Positions 1 through 5,303 of a stretch of 5,825 nucleotides of DNA are shown in pieces. The notes under the pieces were generated by a model. The model did no database searches. It saw only the letters and a program-made list of their open reading frames with translations, and had not been told where the DNA came from. Position 1 is the first letter of the stretch; every line of letters starts with the position of its first letter. Origin of the DNA: Omnitrophica bacterium RIFOXYB12_FULL_50_7 (GTDB lineage Bacteria; Omnitrophota; Omnitrophia; Omnitrophales; Aquincolibacteriaceae); the NCBI GenBank assembly GCA_001804345.1, contig MHFU01000097.1:1-5825 (forward strand), written 5' to 3'. The position numbers and the translations under genes were made by a program.

Positions 1-278
1 CCCAAGATTTCAACACTAAACACGAAAGAACCTAATTTTACTGTCATAGTATCACCGGGTTTATACTTAAAACGACTATAGCCCCCTTCGTAATAAATAT
101 GAATGAAGCCATCATACGCAGGAATGTATACAACCCGTGTGCCTTTTTTTATTCTGGCATGCAAATCAAAATAATACTTTTCATATTTTTTTTCATTCTG
201 GGAAAGCATCTCCATCATAATACTCCCATCCTTTTCCTTCATCAAATGGTACCAGGTACCTTTCGATAGGGTGTCCAT
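1..278 (-). CDS. Hypothetical protein, N-terminal part (cut by left window edge)
   Basis: An open frame of 92 complete codons runs from an ATG at 278 to the left edge without a stop; an in-frame TAG lies 18 bases upstream of that ATG. I do not recognise the family. The visible product is rich in Lys, Tyr and Gly. After about residue 40 it looks like alternating beta strands and turns (RVVYIPAYDGF, then IHIYYEGGY, then MTVKLGSFVF). No signal peptide or membrane segment is seen. The start is uncertain: the ATG at 278 has no good Shine-Dalgarno and lies inside a small inverted repeat. ATGs at codons 21 and 22 (218 and 215) follow a GGGAG at 227-223 with 4 or 7 bases of spacing, and may be the real start. 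The gene is 71 bases downstream of the membrane-anchored protein gene and could share its transcript. It is AT-richer than the genes to the right. Confidence 0.5.
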   Translation of the reverse strand, partial: MDTLSKGTWYHLMKEKDGSIMMEMLSQNEKKYEKYYFDLHARIKKGTRVVYIPAYDGFIHIYYEGGYSRFKYKPGDTMTVKLGSFVFSVEIL

Positions 279-293
279 TCGTAGGACGCCTAC
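272..293. repeat. Short inverted repeat, left copy
   Basis: On the minus strand this reads GTAGGCGTCCTA, four bases, then TGGACA. It matches the plus strand at 973-994 at 17 of 22 positions, so the two copies face each other around the 199-residue gene. Each copy holds a GTCC-7-GGAC stem, and this one also contains the palindrome GTAGG-CGT-CCTAC. It overlaps the first possible ATG of the gene running off the left edge. It may be a dispersed hairpin element; no transposase is present. Confidence 0.45.
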
Positions 294-349
294 CTATTTA
301 TACCTATTACTTATTTTAAACAACATTATTCAGCGTAATCAGATTATTG

Positions 350-949
350 CTAGTCTGCCTTGTTCAGCTCAAGATTCTTTTGGAAAAGCTGATTAAATTC
401 TTTAGGGGTCGTCTTTTGGTTATCAATCGCTTCTATCATCGTATCAATTACCATCTGGAATTTTTTATTGTCTTTAATAAGCGGCTTGATATTGGTTAAC
501 GCCTCACGAGCTCTGACCCGATCGTTCTGTTTAAAATAAGCGCTTGCTTCAAAGAGCCCCCGAAGGGGTTTGTCTTTGTCGTACGGCAAAAAATGCGCAT
601 ACACCATAAGCTCAACATTCAAACCATCCGCAGCCCCTGCTATTTTCCCAAAGATAGCAGCAAGGTAACATCTCTCTCGCCAGTCTAGTGATTTGATATC
701 ATCGAACTCCTTAGCTAGTTTCATTGCCTTTTTAAGGTTATTCGGGCTTCTTGTATCAATATAGGCTTTAAACAGCATCAACTTTTCGTGAATCGTGAGC
801 GGAGTTTTTTGTGTTTCATAAAGATTTACAAATACGTAACCATATAATTTTTCATAATTCTTGTCGTGACGAAGCCAGAAGAAACTCACCACGCCAAACA
901 ACATGATGCCTGTAACCACATAAACCAATATGCGAAGCATGTTTTTCAT
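350..949 (-). CDS. Membrane-anchored helical protein of unknown function
   Basis: This is a 199-residue protein that I cannot assign to a family. Residues 5-26 form one strongly hydrophobic stretch (starting LRILVYVVTG) after a lysine-containing N-terminus. It fits a single uncleaved membrane anchor with the bulk of the protein outside the cytoplasm. The rest appears almost wholly helical, with spaced pairs of amphipathic helices (roughly 50-90, 90-120, 130-180) that look TPR-like, including LFEASAYFKQNDRVRAREAL around 132-151. No catalytic motif is visible. The start is well supported: GGAGGTGAT at 964-956 pairs well with the 16S rRNA tail and lies 10 bases before the ATG. The gene is flanked by facing copies of a short inverted repeat and lies in AT-richer DNA than the genes to its right. 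A scaffold or interaction role is possible, but this is inference only. Confidence 0.75.
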   Translation of the reverse strand: MKNMLRILVYVVTGIMLFGVVSFFWLRHDKNYEKLYGYVFVNLYETQKTPLTIHEKLMLFKAYIDTRSPNNLKKAMKLAKEFDDIKSLDWRERCYLAAIFGKIAGAADGLNVELMVYAHFLPYDKDKPLRGLFEASAYFKQNDRVRAREALTNIKPLIKDNKKFQMVIDTMIEAIDNQKTTPKEFNQLFQKNLELNKAD

Positions 950-955
950 AAAATC

Positions 956-964
956 ATCACCTCC
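956..964 (-). promoter_or_regulatory. Strong Shine-Dalgarno of the membrane-anchored protein gene
   Basis: GGAGGTGAT on the minus strand, with 10 bases between GGAGG and the ATG at 949. It is the only near-consensus ribosome binding site in the window and supports this start over the internal Met4. Confidence 0.8.
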
Positions 965-972
965 AGTAAAAA

Positions 973-994
973 GTAGACGTCCTATCCGTGGACA
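973..994. repeat. Short inverted repeat, right copy
   Basis: On the plus strand this reads GTAGACGTCCTA, four bases, then TGGACA. It is the facing partner of 272-293 (17 of 22 positions identical) and carries the same GTCC-7-GGAC potential stem. It lies in the spacer upstream of the membrane-anchored protein gene. On the minus strand a weak promoter-like pair overlaps it (TTGATT at 999-994, TACTTT at 975-970, 18-base spacing). A third, weaker match lies at 2269-2290 on the plus strand. Confidence 0.45.
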
Positions 995-1029
995 ATCAAG
1001 GTTTTAATTATTCCCTCATCCTTCAAATC

Positions 1030-1052
1030 AGACCACAGACTATAGACCACAG
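1030..1052. repeat. Short direct repeat AGACCACAG
   Basis: AGACCACAG occurs at 1030-1038 and again at 1044-1052, a 14-base period with about 1.6 units. It lies just downstream of the stop of the DUF1016_N/SNase gene. No function can be read from it. Confidence 0.5.
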
Positions 1053-1060
1053 CCTGAAAG

Positions 1061-2197
1061 CTAAATCCTAATAGCCAGCCCGCTCTCTAATAACAAGTTG
1101 CTAAGGTAAAACTCCTGACCCTTGGCGTCAAGAAAGTAAACATCCGCCAGGTAACGGTCATACTTATCGGACCTGGAGCTGGTGAGAATAATTTCATCGG
1201 AAGTTTTGATCTTATTTCGCACAAATTCAGAAGCCTTCTTCCCTTCCGGAGTATCCATCTCGGGGCAATCAAGACCGCGGAGGCGCAGGTATTGGCGGGT
1301 CTTGAATCCGAAGCCGAGATCTACGACCACGCGCAGGGTGTCGCCATCGACGATTTTTTCTACTTCTGCTTTGTACGTAAACAAAATCCCCTCACCTTTG
1401 CCCTCTCCCCCGGGGTTGGGTGAGGGCGCCCTCAGCGAGTAATTCCCTTTCAAGTCTTTGGAGGAGACAACGATATCGCCGGGTTTGAATTTTTTATCCG
1501 TGATGTTGTCGAGATCTTGGGTGCAGGAAAAACCAAGATCGATCAGGAGTTCGCTCTCACCCGCCCCTACCAATTTTGGCTGAATGATCCGGTACGTGTA
1601 CAGCGTGCCGCGGATGGGAATTAAAGGGGTCAGTCCTGGCTTTGATATTTTTTTTCTCGATGGTAGCCAGGACTGCCCCAATTTCAGCTTCGCTTCAATT
1701 GATCGGTATTGGGACTGGCACCTTTTCTCAACTCCAGAAAAGGAGCCAGACCCCAAGTTCTCCGCGACTTGTTCCCGGACGAGTTCGTGGCGGACAAGCT
1801 CGCGAATCTCGTCTCTTTTCAGGCATTCTTCAATGGCTTTCCGTTCAAGAATCTTGCGCTGCTGAGTGTCTTCGATCTTTAAAAGTTCAACATGCTGCGT
1901 CCAACCCAATTTTGCGGCGGGCCGCAAATTCTTGTTCGCGAGGTAGAAACGCCGCATATCCGCAAGTTGACGTAAGGAAAATCCCGAGCCAAGTCGCTTC
2001 GTGAGGTCTTCAGAGAGTTTGGGGATGAGTCCGGTGCCGTAAGCGGCTTTGATCTCGCCCTTTTGTTCCACTTCGACGATGCGCTGTCCGATCTTCCAGT
2101 ACGCTTCGACCAGGGCCCTTCGTGCGCCTTCGTAGAGCCCTGCAATGTCAGAGACGAGCTTCTTATATGCTGAATTTACCAGTTGGGTGTTCGGCAT
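1061..2197 (-). CDS. DUF1016_N / thermonuclease (SNase-like) fusion protein
   Basis: This 378-residue protein has two recognisable domains. Residues about 10-145 match the DUF1016 N-terminal domain, found in YhcG-like nucleases and probably DNA- or protein-binding (LYEGARRALVEAYWKIGQRI, then a GFSLRQLADMRRFY motif). Residues about 275-378 are a staphylococcal-nuclease-like domain. All expected catalytic residues are visible by alignment: D286 in VDGDT, R305 and D310/E313 in LRLRGLDCPE, and R348 in SDKYDRYLADVY. This predicts a calcium-dependent DNA/RNA nuclease in place of the PDDEXK domain usual after DUF1016_N. Residues 195-250 (RGTLYTYRII..., LLIDLGFSC...) look like a native middle region. 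No signal peptide or membrane segment is seen, so it is probably cytoplasmic. Residues 148-191 and 256-270 are encoded by palindromic repeats inserted in frame. The start ATG has no Shine-Dalgarno but sits 8 bases after a TATAAT box. Confidence 0.85.
   Translation of the reverse strand: MPNTQLVNSAYKKLVSDIAGLYEGARRALVEAYWKIGQRIVEVEQKGEIKAAYGTGLIPKLSEDLTKRLGSGFSLRQLADMRRFYLANKNLRPAAKLGWTQHVELLKIEDTQQRKILERKAIEECLKRDEIRELVRHELVREQVAENLGSGSFSGVEKRCQSQYRSIEAKLKLGQSWLPSRKKISKPGLTPLIPIRGTLYTYRIIQPKLVGAGESELLIDLGFSCTQDLDNITDKKFKPGDIVVSSKDLKGNYSLRAPSPNPGGEGKGEGILFTYKAEVEKIVDGDTLRVVVDLGFGFKTRQYLRLRGLDCPEMDTPEGKKASEFVRNKIKTSDEIILTSSRSDKYDRYLADVYFLDAKGQEFYLSNLLLESGLAIRI
1388..1431. repeat. Palindromic repeat (CCCTCACC...GGTGAGGG) inside the SNase fusion gene
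   Basis: CCCTCACC at 1389-1396 pairs exactly with GGTGAGGG at 1419-1426, around a central CCCC/GGGG (1408-1415). The sequence resembles a palindrome very common between genes in many bacteria (CCCTCACCC..CCCTCTCCC type). Here it lies inside the reading frame and encodes residues 256-270 (RAPSPNPGGEGKGEG), just before the nuclease domain. The segment is low in hydrophobic residues and probably disordered. It belongs to a different family from the GGGGTCAG repeats. Confidence 0.8.
1626..1679. repeat. GGGGTCAG-type palindrome, copy A (in coding sequence)
   Basis: Left arm GGGGTCAGTCCTGGCT (1626-1641) and right arm AGCCAGGACTGCCCC (1665-1679) are complementary except for one missing A in the right arm, with a 23-base loop between them. 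On the minus strand it encodes residues 173-191 of the DUF1016_N/SNase protein, ending Gly-Leu-Thr-Pro. Confidence 0.85.
1711..1754. repeat. GGGGTCAG-type palindrome, copy B (in coding sequence)
   Basis: The left arm GGGACTGGCACCTTTTCT (1711-1728) pairs with AGAAAAGGAGCCAGACCCC (1736-1754), with two mismatches and an end gap and a 7-base loop. On the minus strand it encodes residues 148-163 of the DUF1016_N/SNase protein, beginning Leu-Gly-Ser-Gly-Ser. It lies 31 bases from copy A, directly after the DUF1016_N domain. Confidence 0.8.
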
Positions 2198-2205
2198 TGG
2201 ATCAA

Positions 2206-2234
2206 ATTATACCGCTACGGAATAGAAAACAAAA
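2206..2234 (-). promoter_or_regulatory. Likely leaderless promoter of the DUF1016_N/SNase gene
   Basis: A perfect TATAAT lies at 2211-2206 on the minus strand. Upstream is TTTTGT (2234-2229, 17-base spacing) or TTGTTT (2232-2227, 15-base spacing) as a poor -35 element. Only 8 bases separate the -10 box from the ATG at 2197, so transcription would begin at or within a base or two of the start codon. This agrees with the missing Shine-Dalgarno. Confidence 0.45.
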
Positions 2235-2248
2235 GATAAAGACCGGCG

Positions 2249-2290
2249 CCGCATAATGCGGAAAAAAAGTAGGCGCCCTGCAGGCAGACA
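2249..2290. repeat. Hairpin-rich spacer downstream of the ABC-F gene
   Basis: The spacer after the ABC-F stop holds GTAGGCG...GACA at 2269-2290 (15 of 22 positions like the minus-strand sequence of 272-293), a central CCTGCAGG palindrome, an A run at 2262-2268 and a CCGCAT/ATGCGG inverted repeat at 2249-2261. On the minus strand, weak GC-rich pairing followed by seven T could end ABC-F transcription. The stem is short, so terminator function is uncertain. Confidence 0.3.
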
Positions 2291-2300
2291 TTTGAAAGGG

Positions 2301-3923
2301 TTAAGACTTGGCGTAAAGGAAGGCGCGCTGGACCTTGAGTTCGGGGTCAGCGAGGTAGTCGTCTAGGGTGATGTCCCGGCGGTCGATCATGCCGCGCGGT
2401 GTCAGTTCAATAATGCGGTTGGCCACGGTCTGGACGAATTGATGATCGTGTGAGGAAAAAAGCACCGTGCCGTTGAAATTCTCGAGACCTTTATTGAGCG
2501 AGGTGATGGATTCCAGATCTAAATGGTTGGTCGGTTCATCCAGGATGAGCACATTCGCGCCGACAAGCATCATCCGCGAAAGCATGCAGCGGACCCGCTC
2601 TCCTCCGGAAAGCACGGAGGCTTTTTTAAGGGACTCTTCCCCGGAGAAAAGCATACGGCCCAGAAAACCGCGGATGAAATTCTCGTCTGTCTCTTTCGAA
2701 AACTGGCGCAACCAATCGACTAGGCTCAGGTCTACTTCGAAATATTTTCCGTTCTCTTTCGGGTAATAGGCGCGAGTCGTGGACGCTCCCCACTTAAAAG
2801 TCCCTTTGTCCGCCGGAAGCTCGCCCATAAGCATCTGAAAAAGCGTGGTCTTGACGCGATCGAGCGGCCCGAGGAACGCTATCTTGTCGCCTTTGTCTAC
2901 CCGGAGATTCAGCCCTTTGAACATCACCTCCCCTTCGACCGACTTCTCCAATCCTTCAATCTCCAGGAGATCGTTGCCGGAATCCTTTTCAAATTTGAAC
3001 GCCACGTAAGGATATTTGCGGGAGGATGGCTTAATATCTTCAAGTGTCAGTTTTTCCAGGAGCTTCCTGCGGGAGGTAGCCTGACGCGCTTTCGATGCGT
3101 TCGCGCTGAACCGCGCGATAAAGGCCTGGAGTTCCTTGCGCCGGGCTTCAATGTCTTTGTTCGCTTCGCTCTTCTGCCGGAGCGCGAGCTGGCTGGATTC
3201 CGACCAGAAAGAAAAATTACCGGTAAAAAGCTGGATCTTCCCGTAATCGATATCCGCAATATGGGTGCAGACCCGGTCGAGGAAGTGGCGGTCATGCGAC
3301 ACAACAATCGCCGTGTTCTTGAATTCATAAAGGAAATCCTCAAGCCACATGCAGGTCTCGACATCGAGATGGTTCGTCGGTTCGTCAAGAAGCAGGACAT
3401 CGGGATTCCCGAAAAGCGCCTGGGCCAGAAGGACGCGCACCTTCTCGCTCGCCTCGAGCTGCTTCATCAGAACTTGATGCATCGCGTCCGGAATCCCGAG
3501 GTCACTCAAGAGTTTCGCGGCCTCGGGTTCGGCATCCCAGCCGCTCATGTCCGCGAATTCATGCTCCAGCTCCGCGGTACGGATGCCGTCCGCGTCTGAA
3601 AAATCGGGCTTCGCGTAGATCGCGTCTTTTTCCTTGATGATGTTATAAAGCCGCTCGTGACCCATGATGACGGTTGTCAGGACCGTGTACTCGTCGTACG
3701 CGAACTGGTCCTGTTTCAAAAAGGATATCCGCTCCTTTTTCCCCGCGGCCACGGATCCGGCATTGGGATCGAGCAAGCCCGCGAGAATCTTGAGAAACGT
3801 AGACTTCCCCGAGCCGTTGGCCCCGATCAGGCCATAGCAATTCCCGGGCGTGAACATGATATTCACGTTCTCGAAGAGAATGCGTTTCCCGTATTGTAAT
3901 GTGACACCGTTCGCCGAGATCAT
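2301..3923 (-). CDS. ybiT: ABC-F family ATPase, YbiT type
   Basis: This 540-residue cytoplasmic protein has two ATP-binding cassettes and no membrane segment, a length typical of YbiT-like ABC-F proteins. Such proteins bind at the ribosomal E site and act in translation or antibiotic protection. Cassette 1 has Walker A GANGSGKST (34-42), Walker B DVLLLDEPTNHLD (175-187) and the switch histidine in SHDRHF (H210). Its signature is degenerate, LEASE at 156-160 instead of LSGGQ/E. The inter-domain linker has the family motif RFSANASKARQATSR (271-285). Cassette 2 has a degenerate Walker A, GPLDRVKTT (352-360), with Val for the Gly before the Lys. Its signature LSGGE (438-442), Walker B (457-469) and H492 are intact. 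One composite ATP site is therefore canonical and the other degenerate. The ATG at 3923 has only a weak GAAAG upstream, and a repeat hairpin lies 24 bases before it. The precise ABC-F subgroup and substrate role cannot be told from sequence. Confidence 0.95.
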   Translation of the reverse strand: MISANGVTLQYGKRILFENVNIMFTPGNCYGLIGANGSGKSTFLKILAGLLDPNAGSVAAGKKERISFLKQDQFAYDEYTVLTTVIMGHERLYNIIKEKDAIYAKPDFSDADGIRTAELEHEFADMSGWDAEPEAAKLLSDLGIPDAMHQVLMKQLEASEKVRVLLAQALFGNPDVLLLDEPTNHLDVETCMWLEDFLYEFKNTAIVVSHDRHFLDRVCTHIADIDYGKIQLFTGNFSFWSESSQLALRQKSEANKDIEARRKELQAFIARFSANASKARQATSRRKLLEKLTLEDIKPSSRKYPYVAFKFEKDSGNDLLEIEGLEKSVEGEVMFKGLNLRVDKGDKIAFLGPLDRVKTTLFQMLMGELPADKGTFKWGASTTRAYYPKENGKYFEVDLSLVDWLRQFSKETDENFIRGFLGRMLFSGEESLKKASVLSGGERVRCMLSRMMLVGANVLILDEPTNHLDLESITSLNKGLENFNGTVLFSSHDHQFVQTVANRIIELTPRGMIDRRDITLDDYLADPELKVQRAFLYAKS

Positions 3924-3937
3924 AATGAACTTTCGTT

Positions 3938-4011
3938 GATCAAAATAAAGGGGTCAGTCACCATTTCCCTGCCTACCGGCAGGCAGGCCTAAAAAGGTGA
4001 CTGACCCCTTT
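3938..4011 (-). terminator. Possible terminator after the oxidoreductase gene
   Basis: The perfect 16-base-pair stem of the copy C repeat, read on the minus strand, begins 70 bases after the oxidoreductase stop and is followed by an imperfect T run (TTTATTTTG). The stem is strong, but the T run is broken and the loop is long, so intrinsic termination is plausible only. Confidence 0.4.
3947..4011. repeat. GGGGTCAG-type palindrome, copy C (intergenic, nested hairpin)
   Basis: The outer arms AAAGGGGTCAGTCACC (3947-3962) and GGTGACTGACCCCTTT (3996-4011) are perfectly complementary over 16 bases. The loop holds a second hairpin, CCTGCCT (3968-3974) with AGGCAGG (3981-3987), which looks like another repeat family. 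It fills the spacer between the oxidoreductase stop and the ABC-F start. On the minus strand the outer stem is followed by TTTATTTTG, so it could end transcription from the oxidoreductase gene. It could also lie in the ABC-F leader. Confidence 0.9.
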
Positions 4012-4023
4012 TTGAGTACGCGT

Positions 4024-4051
4024 ATCCTACCAGAAAATCATGCAAACTCAA
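4024..4051 (-). promoter_or_regulatory. Weak candidate promoter for the ABC-F gene
   Basis: TTGAGT (4051-4046) and TAGGAT (4029-4024) with 16-base spacing each match consensus at four of six positions on the minus strand. If used, the copy C hairpin would lie in the leader of the ABC-F mRNA. Chance occurrence is quite possible. Confidence 0.2.
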
Positions 4052-4080
4052 TGAGAGAAGGTACGGCAGTGGCTAATGAG

Positions 4081-5268
4081 CTACTCTATGCTTTTAAAGC
4101 GCTTCAGGATTGAGGAGAGGATCCCCTTCCCGAAATTGTAATAAAAAAGGACATCCATCATTTGTTGCGTCGGAATCACACTCGCGATTTTGACGCCATA
4201 ATCAAAATGGGGATCTTTTAATTTCCGGTAACAAAGCAAAGCCGCGGAACTCGATCGTTTCCATTTGAGCCCAAAATATTCCTTCATGGCACGTTCATAA
4301 GGTCCCAAATCTTGCACCTCTTCGGCGGTCCTTTTCAAAATAGCCTCGGCCGCGAACCTCCCACTTTGCATGCCATGACGGATACCTTCCCCCCCCAAAG
4401 GGTTTATCGCGGAAATGGCATCGCCCACGCTCACGACCGAATCGTGCACATAAACGTCATTTTGGCCCACCGAATAGGTGATGCGCCCACCGTGCTTTTC
4501 TAGGATCTTGGGATTTTTGATCTCCAGATAATCACTGATCACCGTTTCGACATACTGATGGAGGGGCCGAGGCAGTTTCTCTTTTTGCATCCAATACATG
4601 GAACCCACTTTCAATTGATTCGAACCCATCGGAAAAACCCAAGAATAGCCGTGAGGAATCCACCGAAACCCCACCAAAAAGATCAACTCCTCTGGACGGT
4701 AGTCAGACTCCGGAACCGCAATCACATACTCGAGACCCACACCCTCTTCATAATCATCCGGCAATTTTGCAACTTGGCGCATCACAGAACGCAAGAGTCC
4801 CGTGCCATCGACCACAAACTTCGCCCAAATGTGGCACGTTTCTCCCGAAGCTAGATTTTTTATTTCAACAAGGTTCTCGCCACTGGCCTCTTGTTCGATT
4901 TTTGAAAAAAGGTGTCCCATTAGTACCGTACCGCCAAATTTCTGAACCTCCCCGGACAAAAAAGAACGGAGCTTCGCAAAATCCAGGACATACCCTAATT
5001 CCTTTTCGGAGTGCCATGTGTGAGAGCCATGAGAAGAAACGCACGTCACGGCGTTCCAGGAGGATCCGACTATTTCTTTCGGAAGATCGAACTGCGCGAG
5101 GGTTTCAACGGTCGTACCAGCGCTTGAAAAATTATCCTTTAAGAAATCCTTGAATCGTTCCACCACAAGAACGCTGCGACCGGCTTTAGCGATCTGGCGA
5201 GCACACTCAAGCCCCGCAGGTCCCGCCCCGACTACAACCACATCATAACAATCCATAAAATCCCACAT
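4081..5268 (-). CDS. FAD-dependent oxidoreductase, geranylgeranyl reductase family
   Basis: This 395-residue flavoprotein has an N-terminal dinucleotide-binding fold with VVVVGAGPAGLECARQIAKA (about 10-29, the GxGxxG motif) followed by a strand ending in Glu (VVER). The second FAD motif is VVSVGDAISAINPLGGEGIR (about 284-303), the GD...P..GEG pattern of the geranylgeranyl reductase/PHBH-like group. A central substrate domain lies between them. Relatives reduce double bonds of isoprenoid chains (chlorophyll side chain, archaeal lipids, menaquinone) or hydroxylate aromatics. The exact substrate cannot be told here. The C-terminus is basic and amphipathic (YYNFGKGILSSILKRF), suggesting membrane association. 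The start is uncertain: neither ATG 5268 nor Met5 (5256, preceded by GGGA) has a strong Shine-Dalgarno, and Met5 leaves a more typical short N-terminus. It begins 35 bases after the glycerol-3-phosphate dehydrogenase stop, so the two are probably one operon. Confidence 0.82.
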   Translation of the reverse strand: MWDFMDCYDVVVVGAGPAGLECARQIAKAGRSVLVVERFKDFLKDNFSSAGTTVETLAQFDLPKEIVGSSWNAVTCVSSHGSHTWHSEKELGYVLDFAKLRSFLSGEVQKFGGTVLMGHLFSKIEQEASGENLVEIKNLASGETCHIWAKFVVDGTGLLRSVMRQVAKLPDDYEEGVGLEYVIAVPESDYRPEELIFLVGFRWIPHGYSWVFPMGSNQLKVGSMYWMQKEKLPRPLHQYVETVISDYLEIKNPKILEKHGGRITYSVGQNDVYVHDSVVSVGDAISAINPLGGEGIRHGMQSGRFAAEAILKRTAEEVQDLGPYERAMKEYFGLKWKRSSSAALLCYRKLKDPHFDYGVKIASVIPTQQMMDVLFYYNFGKGILSSILKRFKSIE

Positions 5269-5303
5269 TTTTTGAATTACATGCAGTGATTGACGTCATA
5301 CAA

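Noticed and set aside
248..260. GGTACC occurring twice as a regulatory operator
   Set aside because: It lies within the coding frame of the left-edge gene and is short enough to be chance.
1030..1052. CRISPR-like direct repeat
   Set aside because: The unit is only 9 bases, repeated twice with a 5-base gap, without spacers or cas genes.
1623..1755. Copies A and B as the two ends of a single transposon
   Set aside because: Each is a complete palindrome by itself, only 31 bases separate them, and no transposase lies between or nearby.
1642..2004. Plus-strand open frame of 120 codons opposite the nuclease fusion gene
   Set aside because: It is antisense to well-supported DUF1016_N coding sequence, shows no recognisable domain, and begins in a repeat.
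3261..3599. Plus-strand open frame of 112 codons opposite the ABC-F gene
   Set aside because: The minus strand here encodes conserved Walker B, switch-histidine and signature regions; the plus frame has no independent support.
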